From Metarhizium brunneum (lineage: Eukaryota > Ascomycota > Sordariomycetes > Hypocreales > Clavicipitaceae), in the NCBI RefSeq assembly GCF_013426205.1, contig NC_089424.1:124001-188000 (forward strand): 64,000 nucleotides of DNA. The letters run 5' to 3'. Shown one piece after another: positions 1 through 12,277 of the stretch. The position numbers and the translations under genes are program-made. The notes beneath the pieces are model-generated. The model worked only from the letters and a program-made list of their open reading frames with translations, made no database searches and was not told where the DNA came from. Each line of letters opens with the position of its first letter. Positions within the stretch are counted from its first letter, which is position 1.

Positions 1-1152
1 GACGGCGTCGCGACAAGTTCAAGGTAGAGTTATATTTGAGGGATCGAGTGTTGTTGATTCATTGCTACATGTGTTGGCAATATAGAACCCTCGTAATATT
101 ATGGCTCTACTCGATATCTGAACAAGAATATTGATATATATCTTCCTGGCTCGGCTAAGATTGTTCATGAATGAATGATCTGTACCTAAGAGGGCTAAAA
201 CGAGACAATTCGAAATAACTTACAAGCAGACCTTGAACTCTACATCATTGTTGATCTTGGACTAATGTAGTCTTGGGTGCAAACACTGTGAGAAGTGGCT
301 TACAAGCGGGGATGCTGATGTAGCTGCTAAAGAGGCGGTAACGGACAGGGCCGAAGTGGATACGTTTGAGACGTTTTTCAATGTAAAAATTTGCAGTAGA
401 GGTTAGATCTCGTCGTACAAGGAAGGGCAGATTCATGGAGTACTATGTGCCCCGTTTTTGGAGCTTCTAGAGCTTCTAAATGCACGTACCGTTCATAACG
501 CTCTCGAAAATCTGTTCTCATTTGCCACATGACAGCCTATCCTTACAGTTCTCAGCATTACCCCGCGGTCGAGAGTCAGACAGGCGCGGATGTGTTCGTT
601 GACTTTGCTTCTGAATCGGAGGTCGCCGACTGCCCGTAACCAACTCGCAATCTGGCGGGCCGTTTGTCTATTAAACTCTCCGAGCCTCTCCCATGCAGCT
701 CTTTTGTTTCGGCAAATTAAAGACAGAGTGGTATCCTACCCGTCAGGTCTGCAATCGCTTACGCAGAATAGTACATACAGGCCGGGGCCAAGCTAGGCTT
801 GACAGTTAGGCGGCTGGCCACCTGACTACGTTGTGTAACATTTGCGAAATATCCACAATCTAGGCGTAGCAGTACTACGTTCCAAAAGTTGTGTGGAGAC
901 TCATGTAACTCGCAGAGCCGGGAATATGCCGCTTGGACGCCATAATAAGCAATCAGAGCGCTATGTAGAGGAGTGGCCAGGCAAAAGAGCTAGATATTAC
1001 CCATTCTTATGGGGGTTAATTCAGATAGAAGTCTTTCATAGACTCCGCCAGTAAGGAGATCCGGCCTATGCTCCCCAAGCGATCAGATCTTGGTCTTTAG
1101 TGGCTACAGCTTATCAAGGCTCTCAACTTTCACCCGCGCAGGTCATCTTGCC
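1..1152. other. No gene recognised (left edge)
   Basis: Only short open frames occur here and none resembles a known protein. The sequence has no clear coding bias. The string TTGTGTAACATTTGC near 831 resembles the inner part of the small elements at 38.3 and 49.1 kb, so a decayed copy may lie here, but I could not delimit it. Confidence 0.5.
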
Positions 1153-2122
1153 ATGGATCACTCTAGCAGCGAACATTTGCTCACAGATACGAACAAAGGT
1201 GGCATTAGTGAGAGTCAAAGCGTTACCATCAGTGACCATGGATGTCCAAGGAGCCGAAATATGAGTATTGTTCTTGTTTTGTCTTTGGTCTTAAACGTAC
1301 TGATGCTTTCCCTTTTGTCTCTCCTCTTACTTGGAGTTTCCAGTCAAGATTGCCCGTCCTCAATCATCAACGACCATGGGGGTGCTTCACTGAATAGCGG
1401 CCCAAGAGGAGCGGCCTCATTTTGTAAGCCTTCGTCATGAGAAAACATCGCACGGCTCTAATCATGGCTCCATAGCACCTTTTTTCGACCTTGTCAATCT
1501 TACGACACACTCCCAAAAGATCAATGGCAGGATACACGACAACACTACAATCTTCCGACACGACCCATCTCCCGCAGTTGATGAAGCATGGGACCATCTC
1601 TCTACCGAGGGATACGAGGTTATTCTCGTGGATGAGACGACGGTTATAAAATCAGGGAAGTCGCCACATCTGAGCGTTAAAGCACCTTTGAGTTGGGGCT
1701 TCGGCGATGGCAAGTATCTCGCACAGATCGACGTGTTCCATCAAATCCACTGTCTGAATGAACTCCGCAAGGAGATTCACTTCGACTATTACTATGGCGC
1801 GAATTGGGACAAGACATCGATACCGCCTGAGCATGCTGCGCATAAAAAGCACTGCATTCATATACTGTTGCAGAATATAATGTGCCACGCTGACGTGGAC
1901 ATCATTACGCACAACTGGGTGCATTATGAGAACATGGACAACCGCGACAGGCCTTACGCGGAGCCGTTGGCAGACTTCAACTTGATCAAAAGCTGCCGTG
2001 ACTTTGATGCTTTGCTGGACTGGGCATTTGAGAAGGCGGTGGATAATTTGACGGCGAAGTGGGCGAAGTGGGAAATGCCAAAAGACGCAACATTAGTTCA
2101 TGGTGATGGATACTTGTCATGA
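1153..2122 (+). CDS. UstY-family (DUF3328) oxidase-like protein, orphan copy
   Basis: Two exons, 1153-1423 and 1476-2122, give 305 residues. The 52-base intron has a GTAAGC donor, a CTAAT branch site and a TAG acceptor, and joining it restores the frame exactly. The N-terminus is cytosolic and polar, followed by one hydrophobic membrane span (about residues 39-63). The two family-defining motifs are present: HQIHC at about 179 and HKKHC at about 213, the latter followed by the usual IxxxLMCxAD-type stretch. UstY proteins catalyse oxidation or cyclisation in fungal RiPP and cyclic-peptide pathways. No precursor gene or other pathway gene is visible beside this copy, so its substrate is unknown. 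It may be a remnant of a second peptide cluster. The start is the ATG in a good context (GCCATGG); no other ATG upstream is credible. Confidence 0.85.
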
Positions 2123-2844
2123 TTTTAGGTGCTCTGAGAGTCATTGCGAGAATTGGCTAAAGATGCTCCAAATATTCTCTATAATTCATTCCCCGAGTTA
2201 TCATGACATGCCAGGACGCCAGAATCCCTTTCGCATACACTGAGAAATGCGACAGCAATGTTGCCTTGTCTTGGTCCAAGGTACGGGAATCCTCGGCCCC
2301 ATTCTATGCGCCATCCTATGCCTTTATTTCTTAAAGAGTTGGTCCGCGTGAATTAAAGTTACCCTTTTTATTGTACTAGAGACGGAAGTAACTAGTTTTT
2401 TTTTGACACATGGCTGAACCACTTGCGGTGTCAACAGCCCGCGTTACATGGCCCCTTGAGGAAAATCTCACCCCCATCCCCTGGCATGTGAGCATTGGTA
2501 CTATTGTACTTGACGCGACGAAGTTTGACTGCATGCTGCAAAGACTACCTGCCTAAGCCTGATATGCAAACACGGCTCGAAAACGCATGTTGGTTGAAAC
2601 TACCTGCCAATCCCAGAGCACACTACTGTTGGTTGCTGCCACACAGGTGCAGTCTGTCGACTTGATTGAACTGCTGTGGATGGCATCAGTTGACCTCCCG
2701 AAGCCCCCTTGACTCATTGAGCGAAGCCTTTTCTATTGGTACATTACAGAACACGACTACACCTGACCTCACGATGCTCTGCGAGTCCTCCTGTAGCACC
2801 TCCGTGGACTCGGTCGTCGCTTGTTGAGTAGTCGATACCGCTCC
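2123..2844. other. Intergenic, no gene recognised
   Basis: No supported coding region is present. This stretch separates the UstY-like gene from the aldo/keto reductase remnant. A short T run lies near 2395. Confidence 0.5.
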
Positions 2845-3090
2845 TTGGGTGACCTCGTCTTTGACGATAGTCGACGTACTCTGCAGCGGTTTCAAGAGCA
2901 AAGTCTTCACAAAAATCTGAGACTTATTGACAGGCTCTCTGGGGTTGCCCCGCGGAAAGGGTGCACTCCATCTCAGTTAATACTGGCTTGGTTAATCCGC
3001 CAAAGCGAGAACATCTTCGTCATCCCTGGCACCAAAAGCATAAAATATTTGGAGGAGAACTTTGCTGCAGCGGGACTTACAGTGACAACT
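2845..3090 (+). pseudogene. Aldo/keto reductase, C-terminal remnant
   Basis: The translated stretch matches the C-terminal part of an aldo/keto reductase of the AKR13/YakC type. It has an RRTLxRFQ-like segment, then LIDRLSGVAPRKGCTPSQL, an LAWL segment, the IPGTKSIKYLEEN cofactor-binding motif and an AAGL tail. These residues contact the adenosine phosphate of NADP in the family. About two thirds of the protein (the barrel with the catalytic Tyr and Lys) is missing upstream, and no intron arrangement recovers it. The right end runs straight into a copy of the small repeat element found at 33.65 kb. The gene therefore looks cut at its 3' end by that element and lost at its 5' end. It is non-functional. 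Confidence 0.7.
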
Positions 3091-3226
3091 GTATATACAT
3101 AGAGGTAACGTTTATGCCTAGGGCTCTTGCTCGGGCACATGTTTGATCTGTGTAAACAACAGGCACTATGTCGGCGAAGCCCCTTTTGTTGGGCCTCACG
3201 ATCTGTTGGGTCTTCTCCGTGTAAGG
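3085..3226. mobile_element. Truncated MITE-like element (family copy E)
   Basis: The sequence from about 3085 (GTATATACATAGAGG) to CCGTGTAAGG near 3226 aligns by eye with the right half of the 251-base element at 33653-33903. Both contain a CCTAGGGCTCTT block and a CACGATCTGTTGGG block near the right end. The left half is missing and the terminal TGTAACA has decayed to TGTAAGG. Confidence 0.6.
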
Positions 3227-3310
3227 CGTGTAGAATCTAAAACCATCTCAAGCAACTGTTTCAGGACTAAAGCTAACAATATTTATGCTGGAAAGGCGAC
3301 TTTTTCTATC

Positions 3311-5114
3311 CTACTCCCGGCAAACAAAACTATTTGCCTTTGTCGAGTCTCCACCATTGAAATGTGCTTGCTGAGGATACGGGCATAGCAGCCTATGAAA
3401 CTCCTTGCCTTGGGCGTTTTTAAACTGAATTTCCACTGTCTCTGGAGCCTTACCCTGCTCAACCCATGCGCGGAGCTGGGAAAATCCCGTCATTGGCGCG
3501 GCATGGTTCCCTCCAGCGCAGTGCCCATATCCTGGAATGTGAAAGTAGCGATAAAAGTCGCGGGCATCTGGTGCATGTCTTAACACTGAGTCATAATATT
3601 GGTCAGTGCCCTTGTACGGGATTAATTGATCGTTCTGCTCTTGTGTCAGTGATTATAGAAATTGGGAATACCTTGTAGAAACTTGTCTTACCAAACCGTG
3701 GAAGCTGAGAATCTTGCCGCCTCTGTTACGAAAGGCAGACAGGTCCGGATCCCTAGTGCCTAAAACAGTCGAGTATTCTAACACTGAAGTGTGAAATAGT
3801 CTCTCAAAATCCGTTCGCGTTACCTCCTTGACGTCAAAGGCCGGATTCTTCTCCACGAACAACTGCAACCACTGCGTTCCTAGCAATGATGGAACACCCA
3901 CGCACTTTCCTTGGCTACATTGAGTCGTTGCAACGCCCGCACCGAAAGCCTCTTGAAAACTCGATCCATAACCAATACCATACCAAAGGAAGTTGCCGTC
4001 AGATCCTCGCGGGCCAGACCAAGTCGCATTAGCTACGACTGCAGCGGCTTGGCTGAGCTTGATGGAGCGTCCCAGTTCAGAACACTCGAGCTCTGTACCT
4101 ACGTAGCTAAACGAGTCAAAGGAGGCTTCGCATTTGTCCATGTGTGATATGACTCCGTCGACGACACCATCAAGACCGTCACAAGCCCCCACAGCGGCTT
4201 CTGCTAGATAGCTCAACTCACATGGAGCTGGATACTCCCCCAGCTCGTTCATAATTACCTGTGGCCAGAAGAAACCAGGCACCAGCTCCCCCCAGTTGAG
4301 AGCTGGGGCCGTGGCAACAATACCATCATAAGCGCTGGGATATCTCTGGGCAAGCATGAGGCCTTGTCTTCCTCCTTGCGAGCAGCCACTCCAGTATGAA
4401 TACTCTGGTGATTTTCCATAAAACTTCTTAATAACAGACTTGGCAATAATCGACTGAGCACATAGGTCAACGCTTGGCCCCTCCTTTTCTTTTGCTTCAA
4501 CTTGCGCGAATGGGAAACCCCAACGTACCTCATCATAAAGAGACCGAGAGGCGAGATTATGAAGCTTGTATAGATTCACGTTTCCAGGGCTTAATAGTGC
4601 CCAATCATGTGCCAAAACTGATTCTCCTAGGCCCGCGTCCGTAGTGACAGTCGCAAATCCTTGGCCCAGTGCTGCGACCATAGCCAGTTCAGAGTATACG
4701 AATCGGCCCGCGGCGTATCCGCCTCCGCCCACGGCAAGGAGGCGCTGGTTCCAGTCGCCGACTGGAAGCCATGTTTCGACATTGATAACATCTCCTTGCC
4801 CAGGATGCGTATAAGTCACCGTAACATTGCAGAATGTTGCGTTCTTCACCTCAATGGTTGGATGGTGGACCGTCTCTCGGTGTGGTGCCGTTTTCGTATA
4901 GTTGGTGACGATGTTAGCAGCGATGGAGATGACCTGCGAGCCGAATAGATCAATGTGTGTGAATGTTGACGGGCTACACGACTGTAATGCGCCGATACCT
5001 CCGTCTAACCGTGAATGAGTCAGAAGTGGTCTCTCCTACACCTCACTTAACAGAATGGGAGAGTCCAGACAACCAACCATGCAACCAATTGCTAATAACA
5101 GCAGGAAACTCCAT
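3311..5114 (-). CDS. Tannase / feruloyl esterase family protein
   Basis: Three exons: 5114-5052 (tentative), 4981-3692 and 3637-3311, giving 559 residues. The 54-base intron 3638-3691 (GTAAG donor) is well supported because it joins a HGL-type segment to the QNDQLIPYKGT segment in frame. The nucleophile motif CSQGGRQG places the catalytic Ser at about residue 222. The conserved GYGHC near the C-terminus holds the His, and the DQLIP stretch holds the Asp, completing the tannase-type triad. Paired cysteines beginning at SCSPS fit a secreted disulphide-rich enzyme. The family hydrolyses gallate or hydroxycinnamate esters of plant material. The first exon (21 residues from an ATG at 5114, intron 4982-5051) fits in phase but is only weakly hydrophobic. 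The signal peptide is thus uncertain. The gene is intact in a zone of decay. Confidence 0.8.
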
Positions 5115-5580
5115 AATCACGGACCGTCAATGCGTTTACTCTTATGGATGTCCAGGGCCGTTCGCGAGTACGGTAGTCGCGCGCCACGCATGAAACAAGC
5201 CCGGCAAGCCTCTATCCAAAGGAACCTCTGGCAAATATAAGTGCACGTGTGGTGGTTCAAGTTTATCAGGAGCTCCCGACCCGACAGGGTTGCGAGAGGC
5301 GATTCAAAGATCGGATTGCGGGGCCTTTGATGATGGAGGAGGATCGGTTCGAGGACCTTGCCTTTATACGTTAGCTCCGCCAAGAACCGAAGCCGGGAGC
5401 TAGTACAGTAGTTGCCTCGGGCGGGGTAAGGTGGATCCTCATGTCTCGTCTCTTGATTGGTGCAACGGACTGCAGAACAGGCAAAAGACCTCATTTAGAA
5501 CCTCACCTTTTTTCATTAAGCTTCATTAAATAAATAGCAGCCTGCCCTTACCAATTGTTTTTTTTTGTAACAGCTTTCCT
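5115..5580. other. Intergenic, no gene recognised
   Basis: The region upstream of the tannase-type gene holds no supported coding sequence. The tannase promoter should lie here. Confidence 0.5.
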
Positions 5581-6340
5581 CTACTGGGCACGCCCGAAAC
5601 CTTTCCTGTGATACCGGCCTCCAAGACATCTATGCCTTTGCATTCCACGCACGCCTTTGCGCAGCTGAGTATATCTGACATAACAGAAAATGAAGCAATT
5701 AGCAAACACCATGACACCACCGAAAATCTGCAGAGGAATCAAGTTTATATGCTTAATAAGTTCTCCAGCGATCGGGTTCACAGTTAAAAGTCCAACACTT
5801 GAGATGCCAAAATTCATTCCTATCCAAGTGCGCCCTTTACTGACATGGGGTGCGATACCCGCGACCATCGCACCAAGCAAAGTCACATAGGCACTAGACA
5901 AAAACCCGTAAAGTACGCAAAAAATAACGATTCCAGCGGTACTATTAACGCTTATCCGTGAAAACTGAAGGAGGCCGGTGCCAGATGCCTCAGGAATCAT
6001 CAGATTAAGAGCACCTACTCTATCAGCAATAGGGCCGACTATCGCCCTTTCCAGGATGCTCGCTGCATTCAAGATGGACAACAGATAAGAAAGATAGTTG
6101 TCCATTGATGCCTAGTTCCTTCTGGCTATACAAAGTCACGTAAAAAACGGGCACATATAGCCCCATCAGGTGGAGTAACATGGCAAGAGTGATACCATGG
6201 GTCGCGAAATGCCAACATGCCGACAGTAGCTCTAGCTCGTGCTGCTGGGGGAACGCGGGACCTGATAAGGATGAGGCAGTCTGGTCTGATGTCTCCGCCA
6301 CGGGCTCAGTTAGCTGCCAGTGATCGAATGAGGGATTCAA
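5581..6340 (-). pseudogene. MFS transporter (monocarboxylate-type), broken
   Basis: Two overlapping frames together encode the middle and C-terminal half of a major facilitator transporter of the fungal monocarboxylate (MCH-like) type. The first frame ends in YSQKELGING. The second resumes with the family segment LSYLLSILNAASILERA, then IADRVGALN and five hydrophobic helices. The frames shift by one near 6,080-6,100 with no usable splice sites between them. The first six membrane helices are absent upstream. I read this as a 5'-truncated, frameshifted pseudogene. It sits beside NRPS remnants in opposite orientation and may have been that cluster's exporter, which is inference only. Confidence 0.7.
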
Positions 6341-6859
6341 TGTTGAGGCCTGGGGTTATAGCGGAATTGGCCACGATCTTGTGAGTTGAGGATGTGAGTC
6401 ACTCCCAATACGGGACCCAGAGGGGTGGCCAAATAAACACATACTCTCATGTTCCTTGAATTATTCATCTCCAAGGAGCCTGCGTTGCTGGGTCGTGCCA
6501 AATGTGGTACAGGGTAAGCATTCTAAAAATGAATGCGAGTAAGCAACAGAAAAGGAATTACTACACCAGCTTGTTGCATATTTGATATCGTCACCAAAGG
6601 GCCATGGACTGCTTGCTACGTCTGCCATGGAGCTTCCCAGCTTGTAATCGTGGTCTTGGCTAATGAGCTTGCGAAAGCGAAAAAGATGGACGGATAGATT
6701 GTCGCTTGTAATGCACGGGTCTTGTAAATAATCCCCTCCCTTTACCTCCGTATTGTGCGATTGAGTTGAACTCTGACCCGAGAACTACATCTTACCTGTT
6801 CATCATGTCCCAGTGCGATTAAACAGTACGCAAAAGGTCATCGATTTCTTACAGCAGGT
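6341..6859. other. Intergenic, no gene recognised
   Basis: No supported gene lies between the broken transporter and the NRPS remnant. Any upstream part of the NRPS condensation domain is decayed beyond recognition. Confidence 0.45.
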
Positions 6860-9800
6860 CCAGAATCAAGCAGACGGCATGCTTCCATACCAGCACGCTG
6901 GTTTGTAAGCTTTGCGGGAACTGGGTTCCGATGTGCAAGCCGCTTTGAGTCTGAAAAGCCCTTTTTTAGTCCAGAATTCTTTGCAAAACTTGATATGGAT
7001 TTTTTTCTCGATGAGGTAGAGGGATTTGGCGACTTGATGACAGGGTATTTTGACTACCCCCTGGTGATGGAGTGCATCCTCATTTCTACGACGGAAGGGC
7101 CTGGTCAAAATGACATCCAGATCACCATGGATGCAAGATTTGATGCAGTTGTCATCTCAAAGAAGCAGATACTGGGACTTTGCAGACAATTTCGGCACGT
7201 TGTTGAACAACTTGACAATATTGACCAACTGGACACATTAGACGACATACGCCTCGCAAGTCGTGACGATGTTGATCAGGTAATTTCCTGGAACGCCTCG
7301 CAACCTTGGGAGGGCGTAGAAAAGACTTTCCATGATATCATTTCCGATCAGGTTCACCTGACTCCCAATGCTGTTGCCATCACGGGTTGGGATGGTCAGA
7401 TGTCATACCTCGAGTTAGATGAGCACTCAACATGGGTTGCCAAGATTTTGGTGTCAAAGTCCATTGGCCATGAAACTGTTTTCCCCCTGTGCTTTGAAAA
7501 GTCTAAATGGGCTGTTGTCGCGGAGCTCGCTGTCCTGAAGGCCGGAGGTGTCGTCACTCAGCTGGGTGCATACATCCTTTAAGTCGCAAGAAGGAAATTC
7601 TCGAAGACACGAGAGCAAGGCTTGTGCTGGTACCGTCGACCGAGATCGATGACGATTTTACTGGCATAGTCCCAACAATGGTCATCGATCGGCAATGCAC
7701 AGCCCAGCTGCCCAAATTTAATACACCCCTTCCAGAAATCGGGCCCAGCAACGCGGCATACATGTTATTCACTTCGGGAAGCACTGAGCGGCCAAAGGGC
7801 ATTGTAGTTGAACACCAGAATCTTGCATCCAGTTCGTTCTCCCAAGGTGGGCAATTCAAGATCAACCAGAGTACAAGAGTGTTGCAATTCGCAGCTTACA
7901 CTTTCGACATAAGCTGCGCCGATATATTTATAACACTCCAGCGCGGCACTACAATCTGCATACCGTCCGAATATGAGTGTATAAACGACCTGACCAGCGC
8001 TGCTACAAAGTACCGGGCAGACTGGATGTCTATCATGCCCACGGTCGCCCAGCCAATTGATCCGGAATCGGTACCTTCTTTGCGCACTCTCGTGTTGGGT
8101 GGCGAAGCTCCGACGGCCGAGAACGTCACGACGTGGGCTAACCGGCTGGATCTTATCTTCATCTAGGGACCTGCAGAGACTACTATCTACACTTCAGCTT
8201 ATCGCAGTCCTGGCCCTGTCCAATATTTCTGGACGAGGCGTCCCTGAGCATGAACAACTGAAGCCACTGCGAGGAAAGGACAATCAGGCAGCTAGTGATC
8301 AGATTGCAACCATAAGACAGTTGCTGGAAGAACGTCTCCCTGATTATATGATCCCCACGGTCTGGATTTGTGTTGAGACGATGACTCTGACTAGATATGG
8401 CAAGATGGATGGGACGGCAGTTGCCAAATGGGCTGAAAATTTTGACCATGAGGCTTATCAAGACCTGCTACTAGACTCCAACGAGTATGATACGAAAGTA
8501 GAGTCTGCGGTAGCTGTGTCGGGTCAGGCCACAGTTATTCCAACTCTGGCCAGCCAAGTCCTCGGCATTCCAGTCATTCCCATGAACCGCTGCTTCTTTG
8601 GACTCGGTGGCGATTCCATTACTGCGATGCAGCTCCGAATCAAGGCAAGAGCAGCAGGTATCGACTTGAGCGTTAGAGATATATTAAAGGCAAAAACCCT
8701 GTTTGGCATGGCCGAGGCTGCAACACCTCTCAACTCCATTTCTCCATTCCCGATTGCGGAGATTGATGTCCCTTGAGCTGAAGTATTGGATACACCATTC
8801 GGGCTGTCACCTATTCAAAAACTGTTCTTTGATAGGGCTGGACCCCCTCGAGGCTCTTCTACATCGCACTTTAATCAAACCATACTGCTCAAAGTCAACC
8901 GACATATGGAGGCCCTGAGAATCCACAAAGCCATTCATGCCATTGTCAGTCGTCACTCAATGCTCCGTGCGAGATTCTCCCGCGGGAATCAGGGTGATTG
9001 GACGCAGAGTGTGAGTGATAAGGTGGAGGAATCATTTACCTTTCAGGTTGAGAGGATAGAGGACCGAAGCAATCTGTACAAGATTCTGGCAGAGCGAAAC
9101 TCTGCTTTCGATATAAGCCAAGGCCCTATATTCGCCGCCCACCTGTTTAACATCAATAATGGGAGCCAGGAACAGCTTCCCCTTCTCTCAGGCCATCACC
9201 TCGTAATTGACGTCGTTTCCTGGCTTGTAATTCTTGGTGACATGGCAGAATTCCTGATCAGGTCCAAGCCCGGCCTACCGTCTTTGGAGAAACCCCTCTC
9301 CTTCCAAACCTGGCTGTGTTCACAACAAGAGCAGCCCCAAGAAAATCTGGTGCAGGCTAACGGGCTCGATTCCTCCCTGAATAGCATGCAAGCACTTGAT
9401 CTCACCTATTGGGGCATGACCGACCAGGCCAATAAGTACGGTAGCGATGTAGAACTATCCTTCTCATTAGACGAGGGAGAAACTGCAAGGCTGTTAAGTG
9501 GATATGGTAATAGGTCGACACCTGCTGCGGCCGAGTCTGTTGACATTATGGTAGCAACTCTGCTGCAAGCATTTTCAGCTGTGTTCACCGACCACTCAAT
9601 ACTCCCTACCGTGTTCTCTGAAGGCCATGGCCGCGAGTCTGCAGATAAGGATGTCGATCCTTCGGGAACAGTTGGCTGGTTCACCACTCTGACACCTCTG
9701 CACGTAGTGTCGGTCGATGATAATATTGTGAACACGATACGGGAGGTGCAGAAGGCCCGGTTACAGATGAAGCTCCTCGGGGCCACGTCTCAGTGTTGGT

Positions 9801-11534
9801 AGAGATGATTTCGGCACACACTCAACCCAGATAGAGATTCTTTTCAACTTCCTTGGCAGCTTCCAACAACTCGAGTCAAAAGAGGGTCTCTTTTCAAATG
9901 CTCCGCTATTAGAGAATGAGATTATCATTGACAACGGCCCTGAGCTGAACCGCCTTGCTCTATTTGATGTTTCCGCCATCGTCACGGGTGGGAGACTCAA
10001 GATGACAGTCAAGTACAACAGGAGGATGCAACACCAGAATAAAATTCATGAATGGGTTATGACTATGCACTCCTTACTAAAGGTCGCGGATGAAAGCTTG
10101 AGCAGCTTGAACGCATCTGAATTGGAAACCCTATTCGCCAAGTCTGGCAGCGAAACGAAGAAGGAGACATTATCTTCAAAAGAACAGATGCTTAATAATT
10201 TGGGAGTTGATATGGCAAATGTACAAGAGATTGTACCATGCGCGGCTTTGCAGCAACACATGGTATCACTGATGGCTCAGCAGAGTGGACTGGGCATTTA
10301 CGAGGTCGAGCTCGCCTTTCACATCACAGGAGACAATGTCAATACAGCAAAGCTCGAATCAGCGTAGCAGCAGGTAATCGACAGACACTCAATACTGCGT
10401 ACGATTTTTGTACCTAGTGATTTACGGGCAGGCTTCCATGAACAGGTAGTGCTCGCACATTATACGGCCAATGTGCCCGTCATCACCTGTGTCGACAAGC
10501 ATGACCTTGTCGCACAAGCGCAAGCCTACAGATCCGTTGACTACCGAAGTTTCAATCGTCCGCATCATCAGCTTACCATCTTCACAAGTAATGATGGGGC
10601 TCACAAAGCATGCAAATTGGAGATGAGCCACGCTCTGAATGATGGCGTCTCTACAGCTCTCATACTTCGTGATGTGCAACAAGCGTACCAAGGACAGCTG
10701 AAAGAAGGCCCGGGACCTGCATTCAGCAGCTTTGTCTTTTGGCAAAACGCGCAAATAAAAGCCAAGTCATCCGATTACTGGCAAAAGTTTGCGCGCGGAA
10801 TACAGGCGTCTCCAATACCAGCCAAAGAGCAGCTGCGACAAGACACAAAGTATTTGATGTAGATATATGCGTCAACACTGTGGAAAGGAATCGAAATACT
10901 TGCCTCGAACACGGTGTCACCATGGCTACCTTTTTTCAGGTGGTCTGGGGCCTTGTCTTGTCTGCGCATACAGGACAGGACGATGCACTGTTTGTGTGAC
11001 AAGGGCTCAGAAAGAGGGCTTGGAGCAATAGCTCAATTCAACTAATAACAGTCTTTGGTATCAAAGGTCCTTGGTTTTCCTTAAGGCCTTGAGGGACCAA
11101 AGCCGTCTATTTATACAAGAAGTCCGTGAGGGACTTTGCCCTAGGTCTCGTGACCGTAGCCCTTGTGTAACCAGCCATTTCCGTGTAACAGTTTGGATAT
11201 ATGACGGCAAATCGCGACGTCCCCATCGAGTGTGTAGGCGATATAGTTGGTTCCCTCGCGAACATGATACTATGCCGAATCGACAGAAGCAAAGGCAGCC
11301 TCGCTGACTTATTGTCAGGAGCACAAGATGATTTTTTGGAATCGCTTACACACCAGCATGGTTTGATTGGATCAGTTCTACCGGTATGGAGCTCGGTTAT
11401 GAGCCTTCAATATCTTGATTCGCGAGTGGCACGAGTACGCAATGAAAACAGATTAAGGGATGGCGGGATTCAGTTCGAGCAATTCTGGGGACATGATCCT
11501 AACGAGTGGGACATTACTCTCGCGTCCAAATAAT
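6860..11534 (+). pseudogene. Non-ribosomal peptide synthetase, multiply broken (C-A-T-E-C)
   Basis: Pieces of one NRPS lie in order across at least five frames. They are the end of a condensation domain (about 6995-7230) and an adenylation domain with FTSGSTERPKG (7770-7800) and a GGEAP segment (about 8100). A YGPAE-type core follows next to a stop at 8164, then a jump to the C-terminal A10-like region. That jump implies loss of roughly 200 codons. Next are a thiolation domain with FFGLGGDSITAMQL (8598-8640) and an epimerisation domain with HHLVIDVVSW (9194) and EGHGRE (9621). A second condensation domain (10230-11530) carries a degenerate SHALNDGVS. Stops and frameshifts occur at 7580, 8164, 8774, 9800, 10365 and 10860. 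A 197-base mobile element sits inside the last domain. The epimerisation domain shows that the ancestor put a D-residue in its peptide. It is not functional. Confidence 0.85.
10995..11191. mobile_element. MITE-like element, copy A, inside the NRPS remnant
   Basis: A 197-base element starts TGTGACAAGGGCTC and ends TTTCCGTGTAACA, imperfect inverted ends. It is flanked by a 5-base duplication, GTTTG at 10990-10994 and GTTTG at 11192-11196. It has no coding capacity. The same ends and inner blocks recur at 33653, 38332 and 49066. The insertion splits the second condensation domain; coding similarity resumes at about 11200. Confidence 0.8.
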
Positions 11535-12277
11535 CTCTGGATCGAGTGGCCATGATGTAATCCACTCCTTTATTAGATATTGGTCCGATAGTATGAGCGA
11601 GGAGGAAGCCCCGAAATGAGACAGAGCTTTGGGGAAGTAATGGAGAAATTCATCACTGGGACCTGGTAGCTACTAGGTAATACGTGAAAAGGATGGCGTT
11701 ATTCTTTAATTTAAAGCAAGAACATAGCTTTAACAACATAAGCAGCTAGCGTAAAAGGTACAAGTTTTTTTATATCTAGTTGCCATGGTCGCCGAGCTCC
11801 TCATCATGCAAGCGCTCGTCTTGGTGACAGGCTTCGGTTAGTGGGATAGGGATATGCGTACGCAATCTTGCAGCCATCCATGTCTGCATCGGTCTGCAGG
11901 TCTGTCAACATAAAGGCAGCCAGTCCAGCCGCCAAATCACCGATAGCACTCGCGGTGGTGATGCATAGCTCGGGTTGAGTAGGGTATAGAGCTGCCACGC
12001 CGGTGCATATAACAACAAGATAGCCTGTTATCCTTGCAAGTCCGCAAGGAACCTCGACTCTGGTGGCAGAATTAGCAGGTGATTGATCCTGCTCTAGGCA
12101 AGCATAGGCACACGACCTCTCAATTACCCGTGTCCCATATTCTGAACTTGCCACAAAGACAAACGGGTGCCTGTCGAGGCCGTCTTGGACTTCATGGCAA
12201 TTCTGGATAAATGCCCTCATAGTAGTGCGTATCTCAAATACAACTACAGAAAAAGGTATTGAATACACATGTCAAGA
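11535..12277. other. Intergenic; one unrecognised open frame
   Basis: A 154-codon frame on the minus strand (12268-11804) has no recognisable motif, no good start context and no intron evidence. I treat it as unproven. The P450 terminator should lie at the right end of this stretch. Confidence 0.4.

Noticed and set aside
11804..12268. 154-codon open frame on the minus strand next to the first P450
   Set aside because: No motif, no good start context, no splice signals, and composition unlike the neighbouring coding genes.
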